Below, one piece after another: positions 26,968 through 35,356 of a DNA stretch of 64,000 bases. Location: positions 1 to 64,000 of the forward strand of contig NZ_QSCM01000002.1 in NCBI RefSeq assembly GCF_003463065.1, given 5' to 3'. How positions within the stretch are numbered: position 1 is the first letter of the stretch; every line of letters starts with the position of its first letter. The notes beneath the pieces are model-generated. The model was not told the origin of the DNA. It saw only the letters and a list, made by a program, of their open reading frames with translations, and did not search any database. The stretch comes from Blautia sp. OF03-15BH (GTDB lineage Bacteria > Bacillota > Clostridia > Lachnospirales > Lachnospiraceae). The position numbers and the translations under genes were made by a program.

Positions 26968-28776
26968 ATGAATTTACTTACAATAGAAAATCTTTCCAAA
27001 GTATTTACCGAGAGACAGATTTTTGATCATGCAGATTTTTCTGTCAACGAAGGAGAAAAGATTGGTGTCATCGGTGTCAACGGAACCGGGAAAAGTACCC
27101 TTCTTAAGATCATTGCAGGTCTGGAGGAGCCGGATGAAGGAAAAGTGACGCTTGGAAACAACCTGGTTCTTGGATATCTTCCGCAGAAACCGGAGTTTGA
27201 GGAAGGTATGACGGTCCTTCAGGCAGCTTTGGCAGGAAACAGAAATAAGATCAACGAGTGGAGTATTGAAAGTGAAGCGAAGACGATGCTCCAGTCTCTT
27301 GGCATTGATGAATTTGAAAAACTGGTGTGTCATCTTTCCGGAGGCCAGAAGAAGAGAGTGGCACTGGCCAATGTTCTTTTAAAGGAGCCTGATATCCTGA
27401 TCCTTGATGAGCCAACCAACCATCTGGATGGTCAGATGGCTCAGTGGCTGGAGGATTTTCTCATCCGTTTCCGCGGTGCTCTGGTGATGGTGACGCATGA
27501 CCGTTATTTTCTGGACCGTGTAGCGACCAGGATCGTGGAAGTGGATCAGGGAAAAATCTACAGTTATCCAGGCAGCTATTCGGAGTTTGTCCGTTTGAAG
27601 GAAGAACGTCAGAACATGGAGATCGCTACGGAGCGGAAACGTCGGAGCATCCTTCGAAAAGAACTGGAATGGCTGATGCGGGGGGCAAGAGCCCGTTCTA
27701 CCAAGCAGAAAGCTCATATCCAGCGGATCGAAGCCATGCAGGAAAAGGAGGGGCCGCAGGAAGAAGGTCAGGTACAGATGAGCTCTTTAAGCTCACGGCT
27801 TGGCAGAAAGACCGTGGAGGTCGAAGGACTTTCAAAAGCCTATGGAGACCATCTTCTGATCCGGGATTTCTCCTATATTTTTCTGAAAGGAGACAGAGTC
27901 GGGATCACAGGCTGCAATGGCTGCGGGAAGAGTACGCTGTTAAAAATGATCGTGGGAGAGGTGGAGCCGGATGCCGGAAGCATCGAGATCGGTCAGACCG
28001 TAAAAATCGGTTATTTTTCACAGGAGAGTGAATCTCTGGATGATTCCATGCGTGTCATTGATTATATCAAAGAAGCCGGAGAATATGTTCAGACTACGGA
28101 TGGAACCATTACAGCAGCTCAGATGCTGGAACGTTTTCTCTTTGACGGAACCATGCAGTGGAGTCTCATTGGAAAGCTTTCCGGCGGAGAAAAGCGGAGG
28201 CTGTACCTGCTTCGTATCCTTATGACAGCACCCAATGTACTGATCCTGGATGAGCCCACCAATGATCTGGATATCCGGACGCTGACGATCCTGGAGGACT
28301 ATCTTGACGGTTTTGACGGGATCGTGATCACGGTATCTCATGACCGGTATTTTCTGGACCGTGTGGTACGGCGGATGTTTGCTTTTGAAGACAATGGAAA
28401 GGTGCGTCAGTATGAGGGTGGTTTTTCTGATTACCAGGCAGCTTCAGCAGCAAGAATGGAAGAAAGCGGAAGTCAGCAGAAGGCAGAGGAAACAGAGGTC
28501 TTCAAAGAAAAGACAGAAAAGCCAAGAACCAGAAAACTGAAATTCACCTATAATGAAGAGAAGGAATATGCAGTCATTGACGAGGAGATCGAGAATCTGG
28601 AGAATAAGATCAAAGAGCTGGATCAGGAGATTGTCCGGAATGCCACAGATTATCCGAAACTGAACGCTCTTACCAAAGAAAAGGAAGAGACAGAAGAAAA
28701 ACTGATGGAGAAGATGGAACGCTGGGAGTATCTGACCGAGCTTGCGGAACGGATCGAACAGGAACGGGGGAAATGA
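26968..28776 (+). CDS. ABC-F family ATPase
   Basis: A 602-residue protein with two ABC domains and no membrane segment, the hallmark of ABC-F proteins that act on ribosomes. Domain 1 has Walker A GVNGTGKST, signature LSGGQKKR and Walker B LILDEPTNHLD. Residues 205-275 are the basic linker (MRGARARSTKQKAHIQRIEA). Domain 2 has GCNGCGKST, LSGGEKRR and LILDEPTNDLD. The C-terminal 80 residues are a coiled coil (YNEEKEYAVIDEEIENLENK), which resembles Uup-type proteins. A translation role is known for the family, and the specific role here (housekeeping or antibiotic protection) cannot be told. The next gene overlaps by 4 bases. Confidence 0.9.
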   Translation: MNLLTIENLSKVFTERQIFDHADFSVNEGEKIGVIGVNGTGKSTLLKIIAGLEEPDEGKVTLGNNLVLGYLPQKPEFEEGMTVLQAALAGNRNKINEWSIESEAKTMLQSLGIDEFEKLVCHLSGGQKKRVALANVLLKEPDILILDEPTNHLDGQMAQWLEDFLIRFRGALVMVTHDRYFLDRVATRIVEVDQGKIYSYPGSYSEFVRLKEERQNMEIATERKRRSILRKELEWLMRGARARSTKQKAHIQRIEAMQEKEGPQEEGQVQMSSLSSRLGRKTVEVEGLSKAYGDHLLIRDFSYIFLKGDRVGITGCNGCGKSTLLKMIVGEVEPDAGSIEIGQTVKIGYFSQESESLDDSMRVIDYIKEAGEYVQTTDGTITAAQMLERFLFDGTMQWSLIGKLSGGEKRRLYLLRILMTAPNVLILDEPTNDLDIRTLTILEDYLDGFDGIVITVSHDRYFLDRVVRRMFAFEDNGKVRQYEGGFSDYQAASAARMEESGSQQKAEETEVFKEKTEKPRTRKLKFTYNEEKEYAVIDEEIENLENKIKELDQEIVRNATDYPKLNALTKEKEETEEKLMEKMERWEYLTELAERIEQERGK

Positions 28777-30611
28777 CGATGGAAAAACAATGGATAACAG
28801 AACCGGGCGACTGGACAAAAGCCGGAGTGACGAAAAACGGCCAGGGCGTCAATTTTACTCTGGAACTTCCGGAAGGAGAGACGGCGGAGCTTCTTCTCTT
28901 CCGAAAAGGAGCTCCGGAACCGGAGGCAGTGATCCCAATGGGGGAAAAAGTGATGGGAGATCTTTGTTCTGTCTTTCTGAAAGGTTTCCATCCGGAACGC
29001 TACGAGTATGCTTATCGGGTAAAAGAGGAGGTATTTGTTGATCCAAGGGCAGAAAGGGTTCTCGGGCGAAAGCATTTCGGAGAATGGGATCCGGAAACCG
29101 GCAGTCCTGTGCTTCGCGGCGGTTTTTCTTTTGATCGTTATGACTGGGGAAATGACAGAAATCCCGGACTGCCCTATGAGGAAGGAATCCTGTATCATCT
29201 TCATGTCCGCGGTTTTACAAAAAATCCGGACTCCAAAGTGCGCCACAAGGGAACCTTTATGGGAGTGGTAGAAAAGATCCCATACCTGAAAGAGCTGGGG
29301 GTCAATCAGCTTCTTCTGATGCCCATTTATGATTTTGATGAGCGGATCCTGCCGGAAAAAGAAAAAAATCTTCCCTATCAGAAGAACGGACAGGAAGCGA
29401 AGCGGAATTACTGGGGCTATGGAAAGTCCCGTTACTTTGCACCGAAGAGTACGTATGCGGTAAAGGACCCGGTAAAGGAATGCAAGGATCTGGTGAAAGC
29501 ACTTCATGCGGAAGGGATTGAAATGCTTATGGAGGTTTATTTCCCGGAAGGAACGCAGGAACGTCTGATCTTTGACTGCCTCAAGCATTGGGTGCGGGAG
29601 TACCATGTGGATGGCTTCTATCTTATGGGGGATGCCTCCATGAACCGCTTCCTTGCAAGAGATCCCATGTTTGCCGGAACCAAGCTTCTCTCTTCCTGGT
29701 TTGATACGGAGAACATTTACGGAAGAAAAAAAACACCTGCTTTCCGGAATCTGGCTGAGCATAACGATGGTTTTCTTGTGAATGCCCGCCGTTTCCTTAA
29801 GGGTGACGAGGATCAGCTTCCGTCTTTTATCCGCAGAGTACGGAAAAATTCTGACAGATGTGCCGTCATCAACTATATCACGCATCATGACGGTTTTACG
29901 CTGATGGATCTGGTTTCTTACGAGGAGCGTCATAATGAGGCAAACGGTGAAGGCGGTCAGGACGGACCAGCCTATAATTTCAGCTGGAACTGCGGCGTAG
30001 AAGGACCCAGCCGGAAGAAGAAGGTTCAGGAGCTTCGTCTTCAGCAGATGAAAAATGCATTTCTGCTCCTGCTTTTCTCACAGGGAACACCCATGATCCT
30101 GGCGGGAGATGAGTTCGGTAACAGCCAGAGGGGAAATAACAATCCTTACTGTCAGGATAATGAGATCTCCTGGCTGGAATGGAACGGTCTGAAAAAACAG
30201 GCAGAATTGTTTGCTTTTGTCAAAACAGCCATTGCTTTTCGGAAATCACATCCGCTCCTTCATCAGGCCAGAGAACTTCAGGGAACAAGCGGTTCCAGTC
30301 TCGGATATCCGGATGTCTCCTGCCATGGCAGGCAGGCCTGGTACGAAAATTTTGAAGCTGCCAGCCGTCATTTTGGAATGATGTACTGCGGACAGGAAGC
30401 AAAAGAAGGAAAATATCTTTATGTAGCGTATAATCTTCATTGGAATGAGCAGGATTTTGCCCTGCCCAGGCTTCCGGATAGTTTATCCTGGCAGCTTGTT
30501 TTTGACACGGAAGACGGTATTCCATCACCGGAAAAAGAGATCAGGTGGATCGATCAGAAATCCTTTGAGGTACCGCCAAGAAGCATTCTGGTTCTTGAAG
30601 GAAGGAAGTAA
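28773..30611 (+). CDS. isoamylase/GlgX-like protein, apparently missing catalytic acids
   Basis: A 612-residue protein of glycoside hydrolase family 13, glycogen debranching type. Residues 20-115 are CBM48-like, and 145-500 form the (beta/alpha)8 barrel (ILYHLHVRGFTKN, GYGKSRYFAP, YHVDGF, THHDGFTLMDLVSY). In active enzymes VDGF is followed by RFD, with Asp as nucleophile; here it is VDGFYLMGD (residues 279-287). The acid/base block is normally IAE but reads KLLSSWFD (about 304-311). Only the third Asp (HHDGF) remains. Hydrolysis is therefore doubtful, and it may bind or sense glycogen. It starts inside the ABC-F stop codon. A second ATG lies six bases on. Confidence 0.8.
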   Translation: MTMEKQWITEPGDWTKAGVTKNGQGVNFTLELPEGETAELLLFRKGAPEPEAVIPMGEKVMGDLCSVFLKGFHPERYEYAYRVKEEVFVDPRAERVLGRKHFGEWDPETGSPVLRGGFSFDRYDWGNDRNPGLPYEEGILYHLHVRGFTKNPDSKVRHKGTFMGVVEKIPYLKELGVNQLLLMPIYDFDERILPEKEKNLPYQKNGQEAKRNYWGYGKSRYFAPKSTYAVKDPVKECKDLVKALHAEGIEMLMEVYFPEGTQERLIFDCLKHWVREYHVDGFYLMGDASMNRFLARDPMFAGTKLLSSWFDTENIYGRKKTPAFRNLAEHNDGFLVNARRFLKGDEDQLPSFIRRVRKNSDRCAVINYITHHDGFTLMDLVSYEERHNEANGEGGQDGPAYNFSWNCGVEGPSRKKKVQELRLQQMKNAFLLLLFSQGTPMILAGDEFGNSQRGNNNPYCQDNEISWLEWNGLKKQAELFAFVKTAIAFRKSHPLLHQARELQGTSGSSLGYPDVSCHGRQAWYENFEAASRHFGMMYCGQEAKEGKYLYVAYNLHWNEQDFALPRLPDSLSWQLVFDTEDGIPSPEKEIRWIDQKSFEVPPRSILVLEGRK

Positions 30612-30617
30612 AAAGAA

Positions 30618-31208
30618 ATGGAATTTCATGCGATCAGACATTTTAAAACCATTACTTATCATAAGCTCCTTGTGGCGGAGGGTTGCTTTCGGGTGGGGCT
30701 GTACCGTCAGGGGCTTCTCCATGATATGAGTAAGTATTCTCCGACCGAATTCCTGGTTGGCTGTAAGTATTATCAGGGGTTTCAGAGCCCCAACAATGCA
30801 GAACGGCTGAACAGAGGGTATTCTTCTGCATGGCTTCATCACAAGGGGAGGAACAAGCATCACTTTGAATACTGGACCGATTACAGCATCCGTAAACCGG
30901 GGCATCCGATCGAAGGAATGCGGATGCCGCGGCGCTATGTGGCTGAGATGCTGATGGACCGGATCGCCGCCTCCAAGGTTTACAACGGAGAAAACTATAC
31001 GGATCATGATCCTCTGGAATATTTCCTGAAAGGGAAAGCTCACTACATGCTTCATCCGAAGACGGAGCGGGAGATCGAAGGACTTCTCAGAATGCTGGAT
31101 CAGCGGGGAGAGGAATATCTTTACGGTTATGTGAAGAATGTTTATCTGGCCCCGCTCCATCGGGATTTCAGGAAGCCGCTTCCGAAGAAAAAACGAAAAC
31201 AGGCATAA
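30618..31208 (+). CDS. DUF5662-type protein with HD-like histidines
   Basis: A 196-residue cytosolic protein beginning MEFHAIRHFKTITYHKLLVA. The LLHDMSKYSPTEF stretch (about residues 34-46) and the later His-rich HHKGRNKHHFEYW (about 74-86) recall metal-binding histidines of HD-type proteins. DUF5662 proteins are widespread in Firmicutes with no assigned activity. The gene starts 7 bases after the debranching-like gene, so the three genes from ABC-F onward form one operon that ends at the terminator at 31212. Confidence 0.75.
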   Translation: MEFHAIRHFKTITYHKLLVAEGCFRVGLYRQGLLHDMSKYSPTEFLVGCKYYQGFQSPNNAERLNRGYSSAWLHHKGRNKHHFEYWTDYSIRKPGHPIEGMRMPRRYVAEMLMDRIAASKVYNGENYTDHDPLEYFLKGKAHYMLHPKTEREIEGLLRMLDQRGEEYLYGYVKNVYLAPLHRDFRKPLPKKKRKQA

Positions 31209-31211
31209 AAG

Positions 31212-31252
31212 TACCCCGGTTCCGGAAGTGACAGACGGAGCCGGGGTGTTTT
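31212..31252. terminator. terminator between DUF5662 gene and luxS
   Basis: ACCCCGG...TCCG pairs with CGGA..CCGGGGT and is followed by GTTTTTTC on the plus strand. It lies between convergent genes and probably serves both. Confidence 0.85.
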
Positions 31253-31267
31253 TTCACTGGAAATAGC

Positions 31268-31747
31268 TTATTCCGGATAAACGAGACGATCCGGGGTGAT
31301 CGGATAGAGGACCTGATCCAAAAAGCGTTTGGCAAGATAATTTGCCATGCCAAGGTTCATATCCAGATAGTTGCCGCAGTCTTTGGCAGAGGCACCTGGA
31401 ACCTCACCCTGGTAATCGCGGATAAATTCGAACATTTCTTTCATCAGGGGAAGGATCTCTTCCGAAGAGTGATCTCCGATGAGAAGAAGATAGAAACCGG
31501 TGCGGCAGCCCATGGGACCGAAGTAAAGGACGTTTGATTTCCAGGTCTCATGGTTTCTTAAGAAGGTGGCGCCCAGATGCTCAATGGTATGTACTTCCGC
31601 AGTGTTCATGACGGGCTCTTCGTTAGGGCTGGTCATACGGATGTCAAAGGTGGTGACGGGAGTTTCTCCTGCCAGATCTTTTCTTGATACGTAGACTCCG
31701 GGCTGGAGCAGGATATGGTTTATGGTGAAACTTGTGATTTTTTCCAT
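31268..31747 (-). CDS. luxS: S-ribosylhomocysteine lyase
   Basis: A 159-residue metalloenzyme that splits S-ribosylhomocysteine into homocysteine and DPD, the precursor of autoinducer-2, as part of the activated methyl cycle. The metal-binding HTIEH (His53 and His57) and the later KDCGNY Cys are present, together with GPMGCRTGFYLL and GASAKDCGNYLDMNL. Length matches the family. AAAGGAG precedes the ATG. A MITE-like element begins 46 bases upstream of the start codon, so it may lie close to the promoter. Confidence 0.96.
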   Translation of the reverse strand: MEKITSFTINHILLQPGVYVSRKDLAGETPVTTFDIRMTSPNEEPVMNTAEVHTIEHLGATFLRNHETWKSNVLYFGPMGCRTGFYLLLIGDHSSEEILPLMKEMFEFIRDYQGEVPGASAKDCGNYLDMNLGMANYLAKRFLDQVLYPITPDRLVYPE

Positions 31748-31793
31748 GAAAAATCTCCTTTCCTCAATTGGACGGTTTATGATTCTATTTTAG

Positions 31794-31894
31794 TAACTGT
31801 TCAGGACGTTCAAAACAACAGGCCACAGACCCATCCTATTGCAAACAAGTTTGCATAGTCTGATTTTTCATTTCGCTGATGTTCTGAACTGTTA
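31794..31894. repeat. MITE-like element, short copy
   Basis: The ends TAACTGTTCAGGACGTT and GATGTTCTGAACTGTTA are imperfect inverted repeats (14 of 17 match). The inside shares AAAACAACAGGCCACAG and CATCCTATTGCAAACAAG with the longer copy at 43133, including a TGCAAA/TTTGCA hairpin. No transposase is encoded. It lies upstream of luxS. Confidence 0.75.
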
Positions 31895-31960
31895 CCTATT
31901 TTATCAGAAAACGGAGCAGCAGACAACCTTGACTTTGCTCATGGGCAGTGTTAATATGAG

Positions 31961-32093
31961 GATACCAGAGTCAAAAGGTCAAAAAGCCGTTCATGCCTGC
32001 ATGATAAGGCTTTTGAACTTGGGACCCGCCAAACATGAGAAAGTGGCGATTTACGCAGTAAATCAGAGACTTTCGAATGTTTGCAGAATTGCT
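31961..32093. repeat. dispersed element, family 2, copy 2
   Basis: It is homologous to 21741-21869 in block order (GATAC, GTCAAAAGGTCA, TTCATGC.TGCATGA, GACCCGC.AAACA, ending near AG.ATTGC). It precedes the dipeptidase gene and forms part of its leader region. The rest of 31895-31960 shows nothing recognisable. Confidence 0.6.
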
Positions 32094-32128
32094 CTAAGTA
32101 GCAAAGATAAGCAGGAGGTTTTACAGAC

Positions 32129-33496
32129 ATGAGTTACGATAAGCTGAATGAGAAAATCATGGAGATGCAGGAGGAGATCATCAAAGCCGTACAGGGCTGC
32201 GTACAGATCGACAGTGTAAAGACTGCTCCGGAAGAGGGCGCTCCTTATGGAAAAGGCTGCCGTGAAGCTCTGGATTATGCATTGAAGCTTGGTGAAAGCT
32301 TGGGCTTTAAGACCGGAAACGTGGGAGACCGCGTAGGTTATGTAGAGTTTGGCGAGGGAGAGGAAATGGTTGGCGTTCTGGGTCATCTGGATGTAGTTCC
32401 GGTGGGAGAAGGCTGGACATATCCTCCGTTTGGAGCAGAGATCCATGATGGAAAGCTTTATGGCCGTGGAGTACAGGACGATAAGGGACCGACCATTGGA
32501 GCTATTTACGGACTGAAAGCCATCCGTGAGCTGGGACTGCCGGTCAGCCGCCGGATCCGTGTCCTTTTCGGTACCGATGAGGAAAATGGTTCTTCCTGTG
32601 TTCGTTATTATATTGAGAATGGTGGAGAGCTTCCGACCTTAGGCTTTACACCGGACGGTGATTATCCGCTGATCTTCTGTGAGAAAGGTGCCCATAACAT
32701 GCTGGTCGGCAAAAAGATCACAGACCAGGGCAAGATCAAAGTAAAATCCTTCCATGGAGGTATTGCTGCCAATGTGGTGACTCCTTACTGCAAACTTGTG
32801 GTAGAGGGTGATATTCCGGTAGCGGAAGTAGAAGGTGTCCGCGTACATAAAGAGGGAAATGATACGATTGTAGAGGCAGATGGTTTCGGTGCTCACGGAA
32901 GTACACCGGAAAAAGGAATCAATGCGGCAGAGCGTCTCTTTGAGGCGGTGAAAGACGTTGATTTCGGCGGTGATTTCCAGCATATGATCAATTTTGTGAG
33001 AAATGAGCTCAACGGTGAGACCAACGGTAAGACACTTGGTATTTACTATCAGGATGATGAGACCGGTGAGACAACCGTAAACCTTGGTGTGGTAAATTAC
33101 GATGGCGAGGAGATGAGCCTGACTCTGGATATCCGTTACCCGAAGAATGCAGTGGTAGAAGAGGTCAGTGCCAACGTGGAGGCAGCTCTTAAGAAAGAAG
33201 ACATGGGCGTTTTCCGCTGCACGATCACTCCCATCCTTTATATTTCCAAAGAGACTCCGCTGATCAAGAAGCTTTGCAAGGTATATGCAGAGGAGACCGG
33301 TGAGTACCTGGAGCCGCTGGCGATCGGCGGCGGTACTTACGCAAAAGCCTTCAAGAACATGGTAGCCTTCGGACCGGAGTTCCCGGGACAGGGCAGTGCC
33401 ATCCATCAGCCCAATGAATTTGTGGAGATCGATAAGATGATGAAATCCTGTCAGATTGTGGCAGCGGCTATGTATGAGCTGGCTCAGAAGGACTGA
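32129..33496 (+). CDS. pepV: M20 family dipeptidase (PepV/Sapep-like)
   Basis: A 455-residue zinc peptidase that cleaves dipeptides in the cytosol. The metal-binding blocks are GHLDVVPVGEGW (about residues 82-93), YGRGVQDDKGPT (about 110-121), GTDEENGSSC (about 151-160, catalytic Glu) and PDGDYPLIFCEKG. A dimerisation/lid domain lies in the middle, and the C-terminal His is in QGSAIHQPNEF. AGGAGG sits 10 bases before the ATG. It is flanked upstream by two dispersed elements. Confidence 0.9.
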   Translation: MSYDKLNEKIMEMQEEIIKAVQGCVQIDSVKTAPEEGAPYGKGCREALDYALKLGESLGFKTGNVGDRVGYVEFGEGEEMVGVLGHLDVVPVGEGWTYPPFGAEIHDGKLYGRGVQDDKGPTIGAIYGLKAIRELGLPVSRRIRVLFGTDEENGSSCVRYYIENGGELPTLGFTPDGDYPLIFCEKGAHNMLVGKKITDQGKIKVKSFHGGIAANVVTPYCKLVVEGDIPVAEVEGVRVHKEGNDTIVEADGFGAHGSTPEKGINAAERLFEAVKDVDFGGDFQHMINFVRNELNGETNGKTLGIYYQDDETGETTVNLGVVNYDGEEMSLTLDIRYPKNAVVEEVSANVEAALKKEDMGVFRCTITPILYISKETPLIKKLCKVYAEETGEYLEPLAIGGGTYAKAFKNMVAFGPEFPGQGSAIHQPNEFVEIDKMMKSCQIVAAAMYELAQKD

Positions 33497-33547
33497 TAAT
33501 AAATAAAAAATACAAATCTGACAGACAGACCGTAAGGGATAACGATA

Positions 33548-33590
33548 CGCCGTGGCATTCTGATATTCAGTGTGCCGCGGCGGATCTGTT
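33548..33590 (+). terminator. probable terminator after the dipeptidase gene
   Basis: CGCCGTGGCA (33548-33557) pairs with TGCCGCGGCG (33573-33582), with one wobble, followed by GATCTGTTTTATT. Confidence 0.55.
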
Positions 33591-33631
33591 TTATTCCTGG
33601 AAAAATTCATAAACAAAAGAAAGGAATTGGA

Positions 33632-35356
33632 ATGATCAGACGGATATTTTCCTATATTGGCCCTTATAAAAAATATGGGGTTCTGGCAGCTGTCTGCATT
33701 GTGGCAGAGACCTTTTTTGAACTCATTGTTCCTTTCATCATGGCGGACATGGTGGATATGGGCGTGGCAAATGGTGACAAAGCCTATATCTTTCAGCGTG
33801 GAGCTCTTATGGCATTCTGTGCTCTTGCAGCTCTTGCCATCGGTATCGCCAGCGCCAGGTTTTCTGCTCTCTGCGGTCAGGGGCTTGGAGCGGAGCTGAG
33901 AAAGGCAGAATATCAGAAACTTCAGGAATTTTCTTTTGGAAATATGGATCATTTCCGGGTTTCTTCCCTCATTACGAGACTGACCGGGGATGTGACGACG
34001 ATACAGAATTCTGTCTCTACAGGTATGCGGCCTGCCTGCCGGGCCCCTTTTATGATGGTGCTGGCTCTGGGACTGTCTTTTTTTATCAACCGTTCTCTGG
34101 CAGTTGTTTTCTTTGTGGCCCTGCCGATACTGGCGGTGCTGCTTTTTCAGATCATCCGTCATGTGCGCCCTTTATATGAGAAAATGCAGGGGGCCATGGA
34201 TCTGGTAAACCGGATCGTGCAGGAGAATCTGACAGCTGTGCGTGTTGTGAAATCTTATGTCCGGGGAGATTATGAGATTGAAAAATTTGAGGAAGTTAAT
34301 GGCAATTTAGAGACAGTTTCTGAGAAGGCTTTCCGGCTGGCTGTTTTAAACATGCCTGCCATGCAGTTAGTCATGTATTCCACGATCCTGGCGATCCTCT
34401 GGTTTGGAGGAAAGCAGATCCGTATTGGAAATATGAAAGTGGGAGAACTCACAGGTTTTTTGAGCTATGTGCTTCAGGTACTGAACTCTCTTATGATGAT
34501 TTCCAATGTATTCATGATGCTTACCCGTTCTCTGGCTTCCGGACGCCGTATCCTTGAGGTTATCGATGAAGAGCCGGAGATCAAAGACCGGGGGGCGGAG
34601 GGGAAAAAAGTAACGGATGGAAGCATTGTCTTTGATCATGTCTGGTTTAAATACCGGAAGGAAGCAAAAGAATACGTGCTTTCCGATGTGAGCTTTGAGA
34701 TCCCAGCCGGGAAAACCGTGGGGATCGTAGGTCAGACCGGAGCAGCAAAAACCACTCTGGTTCAGCTGATTCCCAGGCTTTATGAGGCGACAAAGGGAAC
34801 GGTGAAAGTGGATGGTTTTCCGGTAGAAGCATACCGTCTTTCCCATCTTCGGGATGCTGTTGCCATGGTACTCCAGAAAAACACTCTGTTTTCCGGCAGT
34901 TTAAGGGAGAATCTTCTTTGGGGAGATCCGGAAGCATCGGATGAAGAGCTGCTAAAAGCCTGCCGTATCGCACGGGTAGACGAGTTTTTGAACCGGCTTG
35001 AAAAAGGTCTGGATACGGAGATGGGGCAGGGCGGAAGCAATGTTTCCGGCGGACAGAAACAGAGGATCTGCATTGCCAGAGCTATCTTAAAGAAGCCCAG
35101 GATCCTGATCCTGGATGATTCTACCAGTGCTGTGGATACGGCCACAGAGGCGGAAATCCAGAAAAGACTTCGGGAGGAACTTCCATATATGACAAGGATC
35201 ATCATTGCTCAACGGATTTCTTCTGTGGAGCAGGCAGATCTCATTCTGGTGCTGGATGACGGGAAACTGGCGGCTTCCGGCACGCATGAAGAGCTGATGG
35301 ACTCCTGTGAGATCTACCGGGAGATTGCGGAATCTCAGAGAAAGGGGGCGCTCTGA
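33632..35356 (+). CDS. ABC exporter half-transporter with degenerate ATP site
   Basis: A 574-residue half-transporter (N-terminal six membrane helices, C-terminal ATPase). ATG at 33632 is chosen because GAAAGGA lies upstream; the longer frame from 33572 has no such site. The ATPase has Walker A GQTGAAKTT (Ala at the usual third Gly), signature VSGGQKQR, and Walker B LILDDSTSAVD with Asp replacing the catalytic Glu. This is the pattern of the degenerate half in heterodimeric exporters such as LmrC/TM287. Its partner starts at the stop codon. The substrate (drug, lipid or peptide) cannot be told. Confidence 0.9.
   Translation: MIRRIFSYIGPYKKYGVLAAVCIVAETFFELIVPFIMADMVDMGVANGDKAYIFQRGALMAFCALAALAIGIASARFSALCGQGLGAELRKAEYQKLQEFSFGNMDHFRVSSLITRLTGDVTTIQNSVSTGMRPACRAPFMMVLALGLSFFINRSLAVVFFVALPILAVLLFQIIRHVRPLYEKMQGAMDLVNRIVQENLTAVRVVKSYVRGDYEIEKFEEVNGNLETVSEKAFRLAVLNMPAMQLVMYSTILAILWFGGKQIRIGNMKVGELTGFLSYVLQVLNSLMMISNVFMMLTRSLASGRRILEVIDEEPEIKDRGAEGKKVTDGSIVFDHVWFKYRKEAKEYVLSDVSFEIPAGKTVGIVGQTGAAKTTLVQLIPRLYEATKGTVKVDGFPVEAYRLSHLRDAVAMVLQKNTLFSGSLRENLLWGDPEASDEELLKACRIARVDEFLNRLEKGLDTEMGQGGSNVSGGQKQRICIARAILKKPRILILDDSTSAVDTATEAEIQKRLREELPYMTRIIIAQRISSVEQADLILVLDDGKLAASGTHEELMDSCEIYREIAESQRKGAL

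Noticed and set aside
31839..32132. 97-residue plus-strand open frame
   Set aside because: It runs across two non-coding dispersed elements and has no ribosome site or protein character.
32639..34162. 507-residue minus-strand open frame
   Set aside because: It is antisense to the dipeptidase and exporter genes, and its composition is that of a shadow frame.
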